DNA of 64,000 nt, from assembly GCF_030695035.1 (NCBI RefSeq), contig NZ_JAUYTT010000014.1, positions 124,001 to 188,000 on the forward strand, written 5' to 3'. Of this stretch, positions 9,405 to 17,836 are shown one piece after another. The first letter of the stretch is position 1, and each line of letters opens with the position of its first letter. The translations under genes were made by a program, and so were the position numbers. The DNA is from Frigidibacter sp. GTDB lineage: Bacteria; Pseudomonadota; Alphaproteobacteria; Rhodobacterales; Rhodobacteraceae. The notes under the pieces are model-generated. The model ran no database searches. It saw only the letters and a list, made by a program, of their open reading frames with translations, and was not told the origin of the DNA.

Positions 9405-9605
9405 TCCGGTTCACCAAGGTGCTGCCGGCCGGGCTTCGGGCGGCAGAGAATTGGGAAGCCGGTCAAATTCCGGCGCTGCCCCCGCAACGGTAGGGCAGGG
9501 AAAGGGGCGCGAGGGCCACTGAACCGGAGGAGGTTCGGGAAGGCGCGTCCCCGCCAGCGGCGCCCCGGTGCCAAGGCCCCTGCCAAGCCCGGAAACCAGC
9601 CTCGG
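9405..9605 (+). promoter_or_regulatory. cobalamin (B12) riboswitch
   Basis: The region contains the hallmark B12-box GCCGGTCAAATTCCGGCGCT and GCCCCCGCAACGG (about 9457-9490), the conserved GCCACTG (9515-9521), GGGAAGGC in the next stem (about 9538-9544), and the closing GCCAAGCCCGGAAACC near 9582-9598, in the correct order and spacing. GGTT near 9409 can close the P1 helix with AACC near 9595. No T-run follows, so control is probably at translation. The next gene on this strand is gbcA (start 9723); the riboswitch lies in a gene-free gap of 387 bp. Confidence 0.93.
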
Positions 9606-9722
9606 ACCAGCCAAGCCGCGGTGGGCGGCACGGGGCTGCCTTGCCGGGCGTTCCTCACACGCCCCGCCTGTGCGCCCCCTCGTCCATCGCCCAGCCCCGC
9701 CCCCAAGGGCAGATGAGGACCG

Positions 9723-10961
9723 ATGATGCGCGACGCCGATGCCCTTGCCCTGCTGCTCAGCCGCAAGAAGAACCACTCCCTGCCGCAGCCTTTCTACAAT
9801 GATCCCGGCATGTTCCAGCTGGATCTGGAGCGGTTCTGGTATCAGGACTGGCTGTTCGCGCTGCCCTCTTGCGAGATCCCCAAGACCGGCAATTACATCA
9901 CCATGCAGGTCGGGGCCTATCCGGTCGTCGTGGTGCGCGGCGCCGATGGCGTGATCCGCGCCTTCCACAACACCTGCCGCCACCGCGGCCAGCGCATCTG
10001 CTCAGCCATCAAGGGATCAGCGCCCAAGCTCGTGTGCCCCTATCACCAATGGACCTATGAGCTGGATGGCCGCCTGCTCTATGCCCGCGACATGGGCCCC
10101 GATTTCGACGCCGGCAAATACGGGCTGAAGCCGGTGCAGTGCCGTGAAGCCGGCGGGATGGTCTTCGTCTGCGTCTCTGACACGCCGCCCGCCTTCGATG
10201 CGCTGGCCGAGAAGCTGGACGCCTATGTCGGCCCGCATCGCCTGAAAGACAGCAAGGTCGCCTTCGAATCGACGATCATCGAGAAAGCCAACTGGAAGCT
10301 GGTGATCGAGAATAACCGCGAATGCTATCACTGCTCGGGCAGCCACCCCTCGCTCTGCCGCACCTATTCCGACAGCCCCACCATGACCGCGATGGAAGGC
10401 CCAGACGCCGCCGCGCCCGAGATCATGGCGCATTGGGCGCGGTGCGAGGCGGCGAACCTGCCATCGCGCTTCGTCAACCATCCGGCGATGCAATGGCGTC
10501 TGGCGCGGATCCCGCTGCTGAACAATGCCGAAAGCTTCACGATGAGCACCAAGGCCGCGGTGTCCAAGCGCATGGGCGATGTGCCCTTCGACAATGCCGG
10601 CAGCCTGCTGTTCTACCACTACCCCAACAGCTGGAACCACTTCCTCGCTGACCACGCCATCGTGTTCCGCATCCTGCCGCTATCGCCCACCGAAACGCAG
10701 GTGACGACGAAATGGCTGGTCCACAAGGACGCGGTGGAAGGCGTGGATTACGACCTGCAGCGCCTGACCGAAGTGTGGCTCGCGACCAATGACGAAGACC
10801 GTCAGGTGGTCGAGGAAAACCAGTACGGCATCAACTCGCCCGCCTATGAGCCCGGCCCCTATTCCACGCTGCAAGAGGAAGGCGTGATCCAGTTCATCGA
10901 CTGGTATTGCGACACCCTTGGCCAGCGCCTGACCGGCCGCTCGATCATGGCCGCCGAATGA
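9723..10961 (+). CDS. gbcA: Rieske non-haem oxygenase, glycine betaine monooxygenase large subunit
   Basis: The protein (412 residues) has a Rieske [2Fe-2S] centre, CRHRG (Cys85, His87) and CPYHQW (Cys105, His108), then the mononuclear iron motif NNRECYHCSGSH (His203, His208) with a later Asp in TNDEDRQ. This is the arrangement of GbcA-type demethylases, which oxidise glycine betaine to dimethylglycine and formaldehyde; stachydrine demethylase is a close alternative. ATGATG at 9723 follows GATGAGGACC. The gene is the first open frame after the cobalamin riboswitch and overlaps gbcB by 4 bp, so both are likely under riboswitch control. Confidence 0.88.
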   Translation: MMRDADALALLLSRKKNHSLPQPFYNDPGMFQLDLERFWYQDWLFALPSCEIPKTGNYITMQVGAYPVVVVRGADGVIRAFHNTCRHRGQRICSAIKGSAPKLVCPYHQWTYELDGRLLYARDMGPDFDAGKYGLKPVQCREAGGMVFVCVSDTPPAFDALAEKLDAYVGPHRLKDSKVAFESTIIEKANWKLVIENNRECYHCSGSHPSLCRTYSDSPTMTAMEGPDAAAPEIMAHWARCEAANLPSRFVNHPAMQWRLARIPLLNNAESFTMSTKAAVSKRMGDVPFDNAGSLLFYHYPNSWNHFLADHAIVFRILPLSPTETQVTTKWLVHKDAVEGVDYDLQRLTEVWLATNDEDRQVVEENQYGINSPAYEPGPYSTLQEEGVIQFIDWYCDTLGQRLTGRSIMAAE

Positions 10962-12043
10962 GCGCGGGCGATTTCCACTCGGCCTTCCGCCCTTCCGCTC
11001 CGTGGCGCGAGGATGAACCGCTGGAATGCACGATGGTGATCCCCGAAGCGCCGGGGGTGGCCAGCTTCTGCTTCCGTGCGCCCTCGGGCGCGTGGTTCGA
11101 CCATGCGCCGGGCCAGTTCCTGACGCTGGAGCTGCCGCTGCCCACCGGCACCGTGCACCGCACCTTCACCATCTCCTCCAGCCCCTCGCGCCCGCTGTCG
11201 ATCACCATCACCGTCAAGGCGCAGGAGGTCAGCCTCGGCACCCGCTGGATGCTGGAACACCTCACCCCCGGCACGAAGGTTCGCGCCTTCGGCCCGGCCG
11301 GGGTCTTCACCCTGCCCGACGCCGCGCCGCGCAAATACCTGTTCATCTCGGCCGGATCAGGCATCACCCCGATGCTGGCGATGACCACCTGGATCTGGGA
11401 TTCCGGCTTCGAGCCCGACATCGCCTTCGTCCATTGCGCCCGCCGTCCGCAGGACCTGATCTTCCGGCAGCGGCTGGAGCATATGGCCAGCCGTACCCCG
11501 GGGCTGAAGCTGCATTGGGTGGTGAAGGAGGATGACCCCTACCGCACCTGGACCGGCTATCGCGGCCGCTTCAACCAGCTGATGCTGGGCCTGATGGCGC
11601 CCGATTACCTCGACCGCGAGGTGTTCTGCTGCGGCCCCGAAAGCTTCATGCAGTCGGTGCGCGACATGCTGAACGCGCTTGGCTATGATATGGCCCGCTA
11701 TCACCAGGAAAGCTTCCACGCCCCCGCCGCGACCGAGGCCGAGGTGCCGGAAATCGACGATGTGGTCCCCTCCGACGACCGCACCGCCGAGCTGCATTTC
11801 GCGGCCTCCGGCGTGACCGCGACCTGCCGCGAGACCGATACGGTGCTGACGGTGGCGCGCGCCTCGGGGCTCAACATCCCCTCGGGCTGCACCTTCGGCG
11901 TTTGCGGCACCTGCAAGGTCAAGAAGACCGAGGGCGAGGTGGTGATGGTGCATTCGGGCGGCATTGCCGATGAGGATATCGAGGCGGGCTATATCCTTGC
12001 CTGCTGCTCGCGTCCCATCGGGCGGGTGTCGGTGGAGATCTGA
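10958..12043 (+). CDS. gbcB: glycine betaine monooxygenase reductase subunit (FAD and 2Fe-2S)
   Basis: The 361-residue reductase passes electrons from NAD(P)H to the Rieske partner. An FAD-binding domain (HRTFTISSSPS) is followed by an NAD-binding domain (FISAGSGITPMLAM near residue 130, FCCGPESFM near 226), and a C-terminal plant-type ferredoxin domain with CTFGVCGTC and a final Cys in ILACCSRP. This order (reductase then ferredoxin) is that of GbcB. The start overlaps the gbcA stop as ATGA. Confidence 0.9.
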   Translation: MSAGDFHSAFRPSAPWREDEPLECTMVIPEAPGVASFCFRAPSGAWFDHAPGQFLTLELPLPTGTVHRTFTISSSPSRPLSITITVKAQEVSLGTRWMLEHLTPGTKVRAFGPAGVFTLPDAAPRKYLFISAGSGITPMLAMTTWIWDSGFEPDIAFVHCARRPQDLIFRQRLEHMASRTPGLKLHWVVKEDDPYRTWTGYRGRFNQLMLGLMAPDYLDREVFCCGPESFMQSVRDMLNALGYDMARYHQESFHAPAATEAEVPEIDDVVPSDDRTAELHFAASGVTATCRETDTVLTVARASGLNIPSGCTFGVCGTCKVKKTEGEVVMVHSGGIADEDIEAGYILACCSRPIGRVSVEI

Positions 12044-12070
12044 CGGCCCGACTGCAATGATCGGCGGCGT

Positions 12071-12571
12071 TCAGGCCAGATGGCCGCGGAACGCCGCCAC
12101 CACTTCTTCATAAACCGCGCGCTTGAACGGTACGATGGCCTCGATCATCTCCTCTGCGCCGATCCAGCGCCATTCCGAGAACTCGGCATGGTCGGTGGCG
12201 ATGTTCACCTGATCGTCGCGCCCGGTGAAGCGGTAGAGGAACCAGCGCTGCTTCTGCCCGCGAAAGCGCCCGCCCCAGACGCGGCCCAGCAATTCCGGCG
12301 GCAGGTCATAGGTCACCCAATCCGGTGACTTGGCCAAGAACTCCACCAGATCCTCGGTGACCCCGGTCTCTTCCCACAGCTCGCGCAACGCCGCCTGCCG
12401 GGGCTTCTCGCCCTCGTCGATCCCGCCCTGCGGCATCTGCCAGGCAGGGGCGTCGCTGTCGATGCGGCGGCCGGCAAATATCCGGCCCTCGGCATTGATC
12501 AGCACCACGCCCACGCAGGGGCGGTAGGGCAGGGCGGCGGCTTCGGCCTCGGTCAAGTTCGGTCGGGTCAT
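12071..12571 (-). CDS. rppH: RNA pyrophosphohydrolase (Nudix)
   Basis: RppH removes pyrophosphate from mRNA 5' ends and triggers decay. The 166-residue product has N-terminal [11 protein letters not shown] and a complete Nudix box at about residues 46-68 (GGIDEGE then RELWEETGV), plus the family stretch [15 protein letters not shown] 12571 is used: an in-frame TTG two codons earlier is possible, but CAGGA is better placed for the ATG. It is the last gene of the minus-strand block from rsfS, separated from ctpA by a terminator. Confidence 0.93.
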   Translation of the reverse strand: MTRPNLTEAEAAALPYRPCVGVVLINAEGRIFAGRRIDSDAPAWQMPQGGIDEGEKPRQAALRELWEETGVTEDLVEFLAKSPDWVTYDLPPELLGRVWGGRFRGQKQRWFLYRFTGRDDQVNIATDHAEFSEWRWIGAEEMIEAIVPFKRAVYEEVVAAFRGHLA

Positions 12572-12589
12572 GGGCAAGGTCCTGATACG

Positions 12590-12613
12590 AAAAGGGGCCG
12601 GCCTCCCGGCCCC
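12590..12613 (-). terminator. intrinsic terminator after ctpA
   Basis: Read on the minus strand, GGGGCCGG and CCGGCCCC form an 8-bp stem around a 4-base loop, followed by TTTT. It lies 7 bases after the ctpA stop, between ctpA and rppH, so rppH may be transcribed partly by read-through or from its own promoter. Confidence 0.82.
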
Positions 12614-12619
12614 ATCGTC

Positions 12620-13963
12620 TTACTGCGCCGGCGCGATGGCCGACAGGCCCTTCAGGATGTCGATGGCATAGGCCATCTGGTAATCCTCAACCCGCAGCTT
12701 GGCGGCTTCCTCGGCCTTGGTCTGCTCTTCTTCCAGCAGGCGCTTTTCATCCTCGGTCATCGAGTCATTGGAGATCGCCCCCCGCAGATCCGCTTCAGAC
12801 CGGGCCTGAGCGGCGGCGCTTGCCTTTTCCTCTTCCTCGGTCGCTTCGGGCAGCGGCGCGGGCTGCTGCACCACGATGTCGGGGGCCACGCCAAGCGCCT
12901 GGATCGAGCGGCCCGACGGCGTGTAATAGCGCGAGGTGGTCAGCCGCATCGCGCCATCACCGCGCAGGGGGATCACCGTCTGCACCGAGCCCTTGCCGAA
13001 GCTCTTGGTGCCGACCACGATGGCGCGGCGATGGTCCTGCAGCGCGCCGGCAACGATTTCCGAGGCCGAGGCAGACCCTCCATTGATCAGCACCACCACC
13101 GGCTTGCCCTGCGCCAGATCGCCCGGCTCGGCGTTGAATCGCTCGCTGTCATCGGTGTCGCGGCCACGGGTGGAGACGATCTCGCCGGCGTCAAGGAAGG
13201 CGTCCGACACCATGATCGCCTGGCTCAGCAGCCCGCCCGGGTTGTTGCGCAGGTCGAGCACGAAGCCGTTGATCTTCTCGATCCCGCCGGCTTCCTCGAC
13301 CTTGGCATTCAGCTGCTCTTCCAGGTTGGGATAGGTCTGGTCGTTGAAAGTGGTGATCCGCAGCACCACGGTCTTGCCTTCGACGCGGCCGCGCACTGCG
13401 GTCAGCTTGATGGTGTCGCGCACCAGCGTCACGTCGAACGGCTCTGCCGTGCCCTCGCGGCCAATGGTGATCACGATCTCGGACCCGACCGGGCCGCGCA
13501 TCATCTCGACCGACTCGTCCAGCGTCAGGCCCAGCAGGCTCTCGCCATTCACATGGGTGATGAAGTCGCCCGACTGGATGCCAGCCTCGGCTGCCGGGGT
13601 GCCGTCGATGGGCGAGACCACCTTCACGAAGCCCTCTTCTTGCGTGACCTCGATCCCCAGCCCGCCGAACTCGCCGCGGGTCTGTTCCTGCATGTCGTCG
13701 AAATCGGCGGGCGGCAGATAGCTCGAATGCGGGTCAAGCGAGGTCAGCATCCCGTTGATCGCGGCCTCGACCAGCTCGCCGGCATCGACCTGCTCTACAT
13801 ACTGGGCGCGAATCCGCTCGAAGATATCGCCAAATAGGTCCAGCTGTTCGTAAACCGAGGCCTCCTTGTTCGCCTCTTGCGCAATGATCGGCCCCGCGAT
13901 CTGCGTCGTCAGAAGCGCCCCCGCCACGGTGCCGCCAAGAACGGCCATCACGAACTTCTTCAT
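12620..13963 (-). CDS. ctpA: carboxy-terminal processing protease (S41 family)
   Basis: This periplasmic serine protease trims C-termini and cuts back peptidoglycan hydrolases in other bacteria. The 447-residue protein has an N-terminal export or anchor segment (residues 4-28), a PDZ domain at about 95-180 (GGLGIEVTQEEGFVKVV), and the S41 core with DLRNNPGG near 237, catalytic Ser in NGGSASASEI near 299 and Lys in SFGKGS near 324. A charged, Glu-rich tail runs from 380 to 430. It is 3 bp downstream of envC, so the two murein-related genes are probably cotranscribed. Confidence 0.94.
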   Translation of the reverse strand: MKKFVMAVLGGTVAGALLTTQIAGPIIAQEANKEASVYEQLDLFGDIFERIRAQYVEQVDAGELVEAAINGMLTSLDPHSSYLPPADFDDMQEQTRGEFGGLGIEVTQEEGFVKVVSPIDGTPAAEAGIQSGDFITHVNGESLLGLTLDESVEMMRGPVGSEIVITIGREGTAEPFDVTLVRDTIKLTAVRGRVEGKTVVLRITTFNDQTYPNLEEQLNAKVEEAGGIEKINGFVLDLRNNPGGLLSQAIMVSDAFLDAGEIVSTRGRDTDDSERFNAEPGDLAQGKPVVVLINGGSASASEIVAGALQDHRRAIVVGTKSFGKGSVQTVIPLRGDGAMRLTTSRYYTPSGRSIQALGVAPDIVVQQPAPLPEATEEEEKASAAAQARSEADLRGAISNDSMTEDEKRLLEEEQTKAEEAAKLRVEDYQMAYAIDILKGLSAIAPAQ

Positions 13964-13966
13964 GCG

Positions 13967-15148
13967 CTAGTCTTCCCTCGTTTCGGTGAACCATGCGGCA
14001 GGGTCCACGGGCTCCTTGCCCTGTCTCAGCTCTATATAAAGCGTTTCGGTCCGGTCGGCGCCACCGCCTTCTTGGGCCGCGGCCAGGAATTCCTGCCCAC
14101 CCGGCTCTGCCCCGCCCATCAGTCCGACGGGTGCACCCGCCTCCAGCACGTCACCCGTCGATCCATAGACCGTGCCGAGCCCCGCCAGAACCAGAAGATA
14201 GTCTTCTGCGGGCTCAAGGATCATCACGTTTCCGTAGTCGAGCAGCGGGCCCCGGTAGCGGATCGTCGCGGGCCAGGGCGTGGTGACCAATGCGGCGGGC
14301 CTCGTGGCGATCAACAGCCCCGGGCGGCGGATGCCGGCGGCATCGGCCTCACCGGCCGCGCGCAGCACGGTTCCCAGAACCGGCAGAGCCAACGTGCCCT
14401 GCGCACCCTCGAAATCCTCCATCGGCGGACCGATGTCTTGCTCCATCCCGTCGATGCCATTGGTGAAGGCTTCCAGCGTTTCGGCACTGGCCAGCAGCGC
14501 CTGCAGCTCCTCGGGATCTTCCAGAAAGCGGCGCGGCAGGTCGGTGCGGTCCTGCATCGCCTGGCTCAGCGAGGTGCGCGCTTCTTGCGCCGCAGTCAGG
14601 CCAGACGACAGCAGCTCCACCGCCCCCTCCTGCAGCCCGCGGATCTGGGCAACCTCCTGCAGGTCGCGGCTCAGCATCGAGGCCTCGTCCTGCAAGGCAG
14701 GGGTCACGTCCGACAGGATCATCCCGGCGCGCACCGCGGCCTCCGGTCCCTCGGGGTGCAGGAGCGTCAGCGGCGCGGGCGAGGTCTGCATCGTCATCAT
14801 TGCGCCCAGCAGACGCGACAGCCGGTCGCGCCGCGCGTCCAGATCGGCGGCAATCTCCGCCTCGCGCAGCGCCGCCTTGCGCAGCCCGTCGCGCAGCGAG
14901 GCAAGCCCGGTCTCATAGGCGCGGATGGTCTGACTCAGCGCCGCCACCTGCTCGCGCCCGGTACCCGCCTTGCGCAATGCGGCGATAGCGGTGCGCAGCT
15001 CCTCGGCCGCCGTCACCGCGCCCTGCGCCACCGTCACCGGCCGCGGCGGCGCACCGCGCTCGGCGGTGCTTTGCTGCGCCAGCGAAGGCGCCGCCAGCGC
15101 CAGAGCGGCGGCGAGCATGATGCATCGGGTGGCGCGCATCCGTCGCAT
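13967..15148 (-). CDS. envC: murein hydrolase activator, EnvC-like, with degenerate LytM domain
   Basis: The 393-residue exported protein starts at ATG 15148, sharing one base with the gpmI stop (TGATG). A signal peptide (to about residue 24) is followed by a long coiled-coil region (about 45-230) and a C-terminal LytM/M23 fold (about 280-390). The positions where active M23 peptidases have their catalytic His residues read ILEPAEDYLLVLAG, without the expected histidines, so it should activate amidases and not cut peptidoglycan itself, as known for EnvC. Partner amidase genes are not in the window. Confidence 0.83.
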   Translation of the reverse strand: MRRMRATRCIMLAAALALAAPSLAQQSTAERGAPPRPVTVAQGAVTAAEELRTAIAALRKAGTGREQVAALSQTIRAYETGLASLRDGLRKAALREAEIAADLDARRDRLSRLLGAMMTMQTSPAPLTLLHPEGPEAAVRAGMILSDVTPALQDEASMLSRDLQEVAQIRGLQEGAVELLSSGLTAAQEARTSLSQAMQDRTDLPRRFLEDPEELQALLASAETLEAFTNGIDGMEQDIGPPMEDFEGAQGTLALPVLGTVLRAAGEADAAGIRRPGLLIATRPAALVTTPWPATIRYRGPLLDYGNVMILEPAEDYLLVLAGLGTVYGSTGDVLEAGAPVGLMGGAEPGGQEFLAAAQEGGGADRTETLYIELRQGKEPVDPAAWFTETRED

Positions 15149-16668
15149 CAACGCACGATCAGAGTTTGCCCGGTCATCTCGGGCGGCTGCGGCAGGCCCA
15201 TCAGGTCCAGCAGCGTCGGCGCAAGGTCCGCCAGCCGCCCCTGCCGCAGCGACACGCCTGCCGGCCCGCCGATCAGCGCCACCGGCACCGGGCTCGTGGT
15301 ATGCGCGGTATGCGGCCCGCCTGTCACCGGGTCGATCATCACCTCGCAATTGCCATGGTCGGCGGTGAGCACCATCGCACCACCTGCGGCTTGCAGCGCG
15401 GCGACGACCTTGGCCAGCCCCCGGTCCACCGCCTCGCAGGCGGCCATCGCGGCGGGCAGGCTGCCGGTATGGCCCACCATGTCGGGGTTGGCATAGTTCA
15501 CCACGATCAGGTCGAACCCCTGCTCGATGGCGCCCACGAAATGCTCGGTCACTTCCTCAGCCGACATCTCGGGCTGCAGGTCATAGGTGGCGACCTTGGG
15601 GGACTTCGCCATGTAGCGGTCCTCCCCCGGCTCCGGCAGCTCTCGCCCGCCGTTCAGGAAGAAGGTCACATGGGGGTATTTCTCGGTCTCGGCCAGCCGG
15701 AACTGGGTCAGTCCATGCTTGGCAACCCATTCGCCAATCGTGTTGGCGATGGCCTGCTTGGGGTAGCAGGCGGTCATGAAGGCGTTGTGCGCGGCAGAGT
15801 AATCCACCATCCCCAGCATCGCCGCCCAGACCGGGCGCGCCCCCGTGTCGAACCCGGCAAACTCCGGCGCGCCAATCGCCGACAGGATTTCCCGCGCACG
15901 GTCGGCCCGGAAGTTGAGGCAGAAGAAACCGTCGCCCTCCTGCGCCCCGGCATAGGTGCCGATGATGGTGGGGGCGATGAACTCGTCGGTCTCGCCCCGC
16001 GCATAGGCGGCGGCCACCGCGGTGGCGGCATCGGGCGCAGCCTCGCCCTCGGCGCGCACCATCGCCGCATAGGCCCGCTCCACCCGCTCCCAGCGGTTGT
16101 CGCGGTCCATCGCCCAATAGCGGCCGATCACCGTCGCCACCCGCGCGCCCTCGGGCATCCCCGCGAGCAGATCCGCCACGAACCCCGCGGCAGAGGAGGG
16201 CGCCACATCGCGCCCGTCGGTGATCGCGTGCAGCGCCACCGGCACGCCAAGCGCCACCAGCGCCCGGACCGCCGCCAGCACATGCACGATATGCCCATGC
16301 ACCCCGCCATCCGACACCACGCCCATCAGATGCGCCGTGCCGCCGGTGGCCCGCAGCCGTTCGGCAAAGGCCAGCAGGGCAGGGTTCACGGCAAAGCTGC
16401 CATCCTCGATCGCCAGGTCGATCTGCCCCAGATCCATCGCCACCACCCGGCCCGCGCCGATATTGGTGTGCCCGACCTCGGAATTGCCCATCTGCCCGGT
16501 CGGCAGCCCGACATCCGGCCCGTGGGTGATCAGCGTGGAATGCGGACACCCCGCCATGATCGCGTCGAAGGTCGGGGTGTCGGCCAGCAGCGGCGCATTG
16601 CCCTCGGGCTCGGCCCGCTGGCCCCAGCCGTCGAGGATGCACAGCACAACGGGTTTGGGATGGGTCAT
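15148..16668 (-). CDS. gpmI: 2,3-bisphosphoglycerate-independent phosphoglycerate mutase
   Basis: GpmI interconverts 3- and 2-phosphoglycerate with two manganese ions. The 506-residue protein begins MTHPKPVVLCILDGWG, has the phosphorylated Ser in MGNSEVGH near residue 60, and the metal-binding motifs NYANPDMVGHTG and TADHGNCE in the C-terminal half. ATG 16668 follows AGGAGG at about 9 bases; the longer frame runs into an intergenic repeat. It is coupled to envC by a 1-bp overlap. The gap to rlmH upstream holds repeat family 2. Confidence 0.96.
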   Translation of the reverse strand: MTHPKPVVLCILDGWGQRAEPEGNAPLLADTPTFDAIMAGCPHSTLITHGPDVGLPTGQMGNSEVGHTNIGAGRVVAMDLGQIDLAIEDGSFAVNPALLAFAERLRATGGTAHLMGVVSDGGVHGHIVHVLAAVRALVALGVPVALHAITDGRDVAPSSAAGFVADLLAGMPEGARVATVIGRYWAMDRDNRWERVERAYAAMVRAEGEAAPDAATAVAAAYARGETDEFIAPTIIGTYAGAQEGDGFFCLNFRADRAREILSAIGAPEFAGFDTGARPVWAAMLGMVDYSAAHNAFMTACYPKQAIANTIGEWVAKHGLTQFRLAETEKYPHVTFFLNGGRELPEPGEDRYMAKSPKVATYDLQPEMSAEEVTEHFVGAIEQGFDLIVVNYANPDMVGHTGSLPAAMAACEAVDRGLAKVVAALQAAGGAMVLTADHGNCEVMIDPVTGGPHTAHTTSPVPVALIGGPAGVSLRQGRLADLAPTLLDLMGLPQPPEMTGQTLIVR

Positions 16669-16770
16669 CGCGAGGCCTCCTGCCAGGGTCGCGCCCTTGA
16701 TACGCCGCAGCGCCGCACGGAGCAACCGGTGGGTGTGGGAGCAGATGCGGTTGCCTGCGCCGCCTGCCTT

Positions 16771-16933
16771 GGCGAAGGCCATCGCCTTCGCCACTCACCG
16801 CCCTTTCAACCACACCGGACGGGCCTCAAGGGGCGGGCGCTGTCCTCCCCCGGTTTCGCGTTGCCAGTGGCTCTGGGTGAACGGTCGCGCAGCGGGTGGG
16901 GGCGAGGCAGTGGCTCGCCTTGACCCGCCCGAA
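16771..16933 (-). repeat. intergenic repeat family 2, copy A
   Basis: Read on the minus strand from 16933, this element shares long blocks with 58495-58633: TTCGGGCGG at the start, GCCTCGCCCC, ACCGTTCACCCAGAGCC, GGCCCGTCCGGTG, and GGCGAAGGCGATGGCCTTCG at the end. It contains two inverted repeats (GGCGAG/CTCGCC at 16901-16919 and GGCGAAGGC/GCCTTCGCC at 16771-16792). It starts directly after the rlmH stop and ends about 100 bases before gpmI. Confidence 0.8.
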
Positions 16934-17404
16934 CTACTCCCGGTGATACGGCGACCCCGCCAATATCGACGCGGCACGATACAGCTGCTCCGCCAGCATC
17001 ACCCGCACCAGCATATGGGGCCAGACCATCTGCCCGAAGGACAGCGCGAAATCCGCCCGCGCGCGCAGGGCCGGGGCAATACCGTCCGCCCCGCCGATAA
17101 CGAAGGCCACGTCGGACCGCCCCGCATCCCGCCAACCGCCCAGAACGGCGGCAAACTCGGGCGAGGTCATCACCCGCCCCCGCTCATCCAGCACCGCCAG
17201 CAGCGCGCCTGCAGGGACAGCCCGCGCCAGCAGCTCGGCTTCCGCCTCGCGCCCGCCGCCGCGCTTGTCCTCCACCTCATGCTCCGCCGCCGGGCCAAGG
17301 CCAAGGGCCCGCCCGCTGCGGTCGAAACGCTTCAGATAGTCATCGACAAGCGCGCGCTCGGGGCCGGACCTGATCCGGCCCACCGCGCACAGATGCACCC
17401 GCAC
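16934..17404 (-). CDS. rlmH: 23S rRNA pseudouridine-1915 N3-methyltransferase
   Basis: RlmH, a SPOUT-knot enzyme, methylates a pseudouridine in 23S rRNA helix 69. The 156-residue product starts at GTG 17404 (VRVHLCAVGR), one base after the rsfS stop, and has ALGLGP, LDERG, FVIGGADG and the C-terminal MVWPHMLVRVMLAEQLYRA and SPYHRE signatures. Any longer start would lie inside rsfS. Pairing with rsfS is the common bacterial order. Confidence 0.94.
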   Translation of the reverse strand: MRVHLCAVGRIRSGPERALVDDYLKRFDRSGRALGLGPAAEHEVEDKRGGGREAEAELLARAVPAGALLAVLDERGRVMTSPEFAAVLGGWRDAGRSDVAFVIGGADGIAPALRARADFALSFGQMVWPHMLVRVMLAEQLYRAASILAGSPYHRE

Positions 17405-17405
17405 C

Positions 17406-17780
17406 TTAGGACTGGCGCACGCCGAACTCGGCTGCGTTCGACGGCAGCCACATCTTCTCAAGCTGGTAGAAGTCGCGCACTTCGGGGCGGAAGACATGAA
17501 CGACGACATCGCCCACATCGATCAGCACCCAGTCGCCCTGATCCTTGCCCTCGATCTTGCAGACACGGCCGAACTCGGTCTTCATCCGGTCGACCAGCTT
17601 TTCGGCGATGGAGCCGACCTGACGGGACGAACGGCCCGAGCAGATCACCATGTGATCGGCCACGGAAGACCGGCCACGCAGGTCGATCGACACCACCTCT
17701 TCGGCCTTGTCATCGTCGAGGGAAGCCAGAACGCGGTCGAGCACCACATCGCTCGACACATCTTGGGAAAGGGCGCTCAT
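17406..17780 (-). CDS. rsfS: ribosomal silencing factor
   Basis: RsfS binds ribosomal protein L14 and blocks subunit joining during starvation. The 124-residue protein (MSALSQDVSS) holds the family core: VVSIDLRGRSSVADHMVICSGRS in two blocks, GKDQGDWVLIDVGDVVVHVF and YQLEKMW. ATG 17780 has only a weak ribosome site (CAGGATCGG); just upstream a 19-codon frame with a perfect AGGAGG ends in an ATGA overlap with this start, which may supply coupling. Confidence 0.92.
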   Translation of the reverse strand: MSALSQDVSSDVVLDRVLASLDDDKAEEVVSIDLRGRSSVADHMVICSGRSSRQVGSIAEKLVDRMKTEFGRVCKIEGKDQGDWVLIDVGDVVVHVFRPEVRDFYQLEKMWLPSNAAEFGVRQS

Positions 17781-17836
17781 CGGCACCGATCCTGCGGCCC
17801 CGGCAGTGGCCGCCTGCAGTGAAATAGACAGGACAT
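17777..17836 (-). CDS. possible 19-residue leader peptide ahead of rsfS
   Basis: An ATG at 17836 sits 4 bases after AGGAGG, the best ribosome site in the area. The frame encodes MSCLFHCRRPLPGPQDRCR and stops at a TGA that overlaps the rsfS ATG as ATGA. No similarity is known. Either it is a translated leader that delivers ribosomes to rsfS, or the good site is fortuitous. The evidence is only the ribosome site and the overlap. Confidence 0.4.
   Translation of the reverse strand: MSCLFHCRRPLPGPQDRCR

Noticed and set aside
9540-9720. Intrinsic terminator as the riboswitch expression platform
   Set aside because: GC-rich stems such as GGGCGT/ACGCCC are present but none is followed by a T-run, so translational control is more likely.
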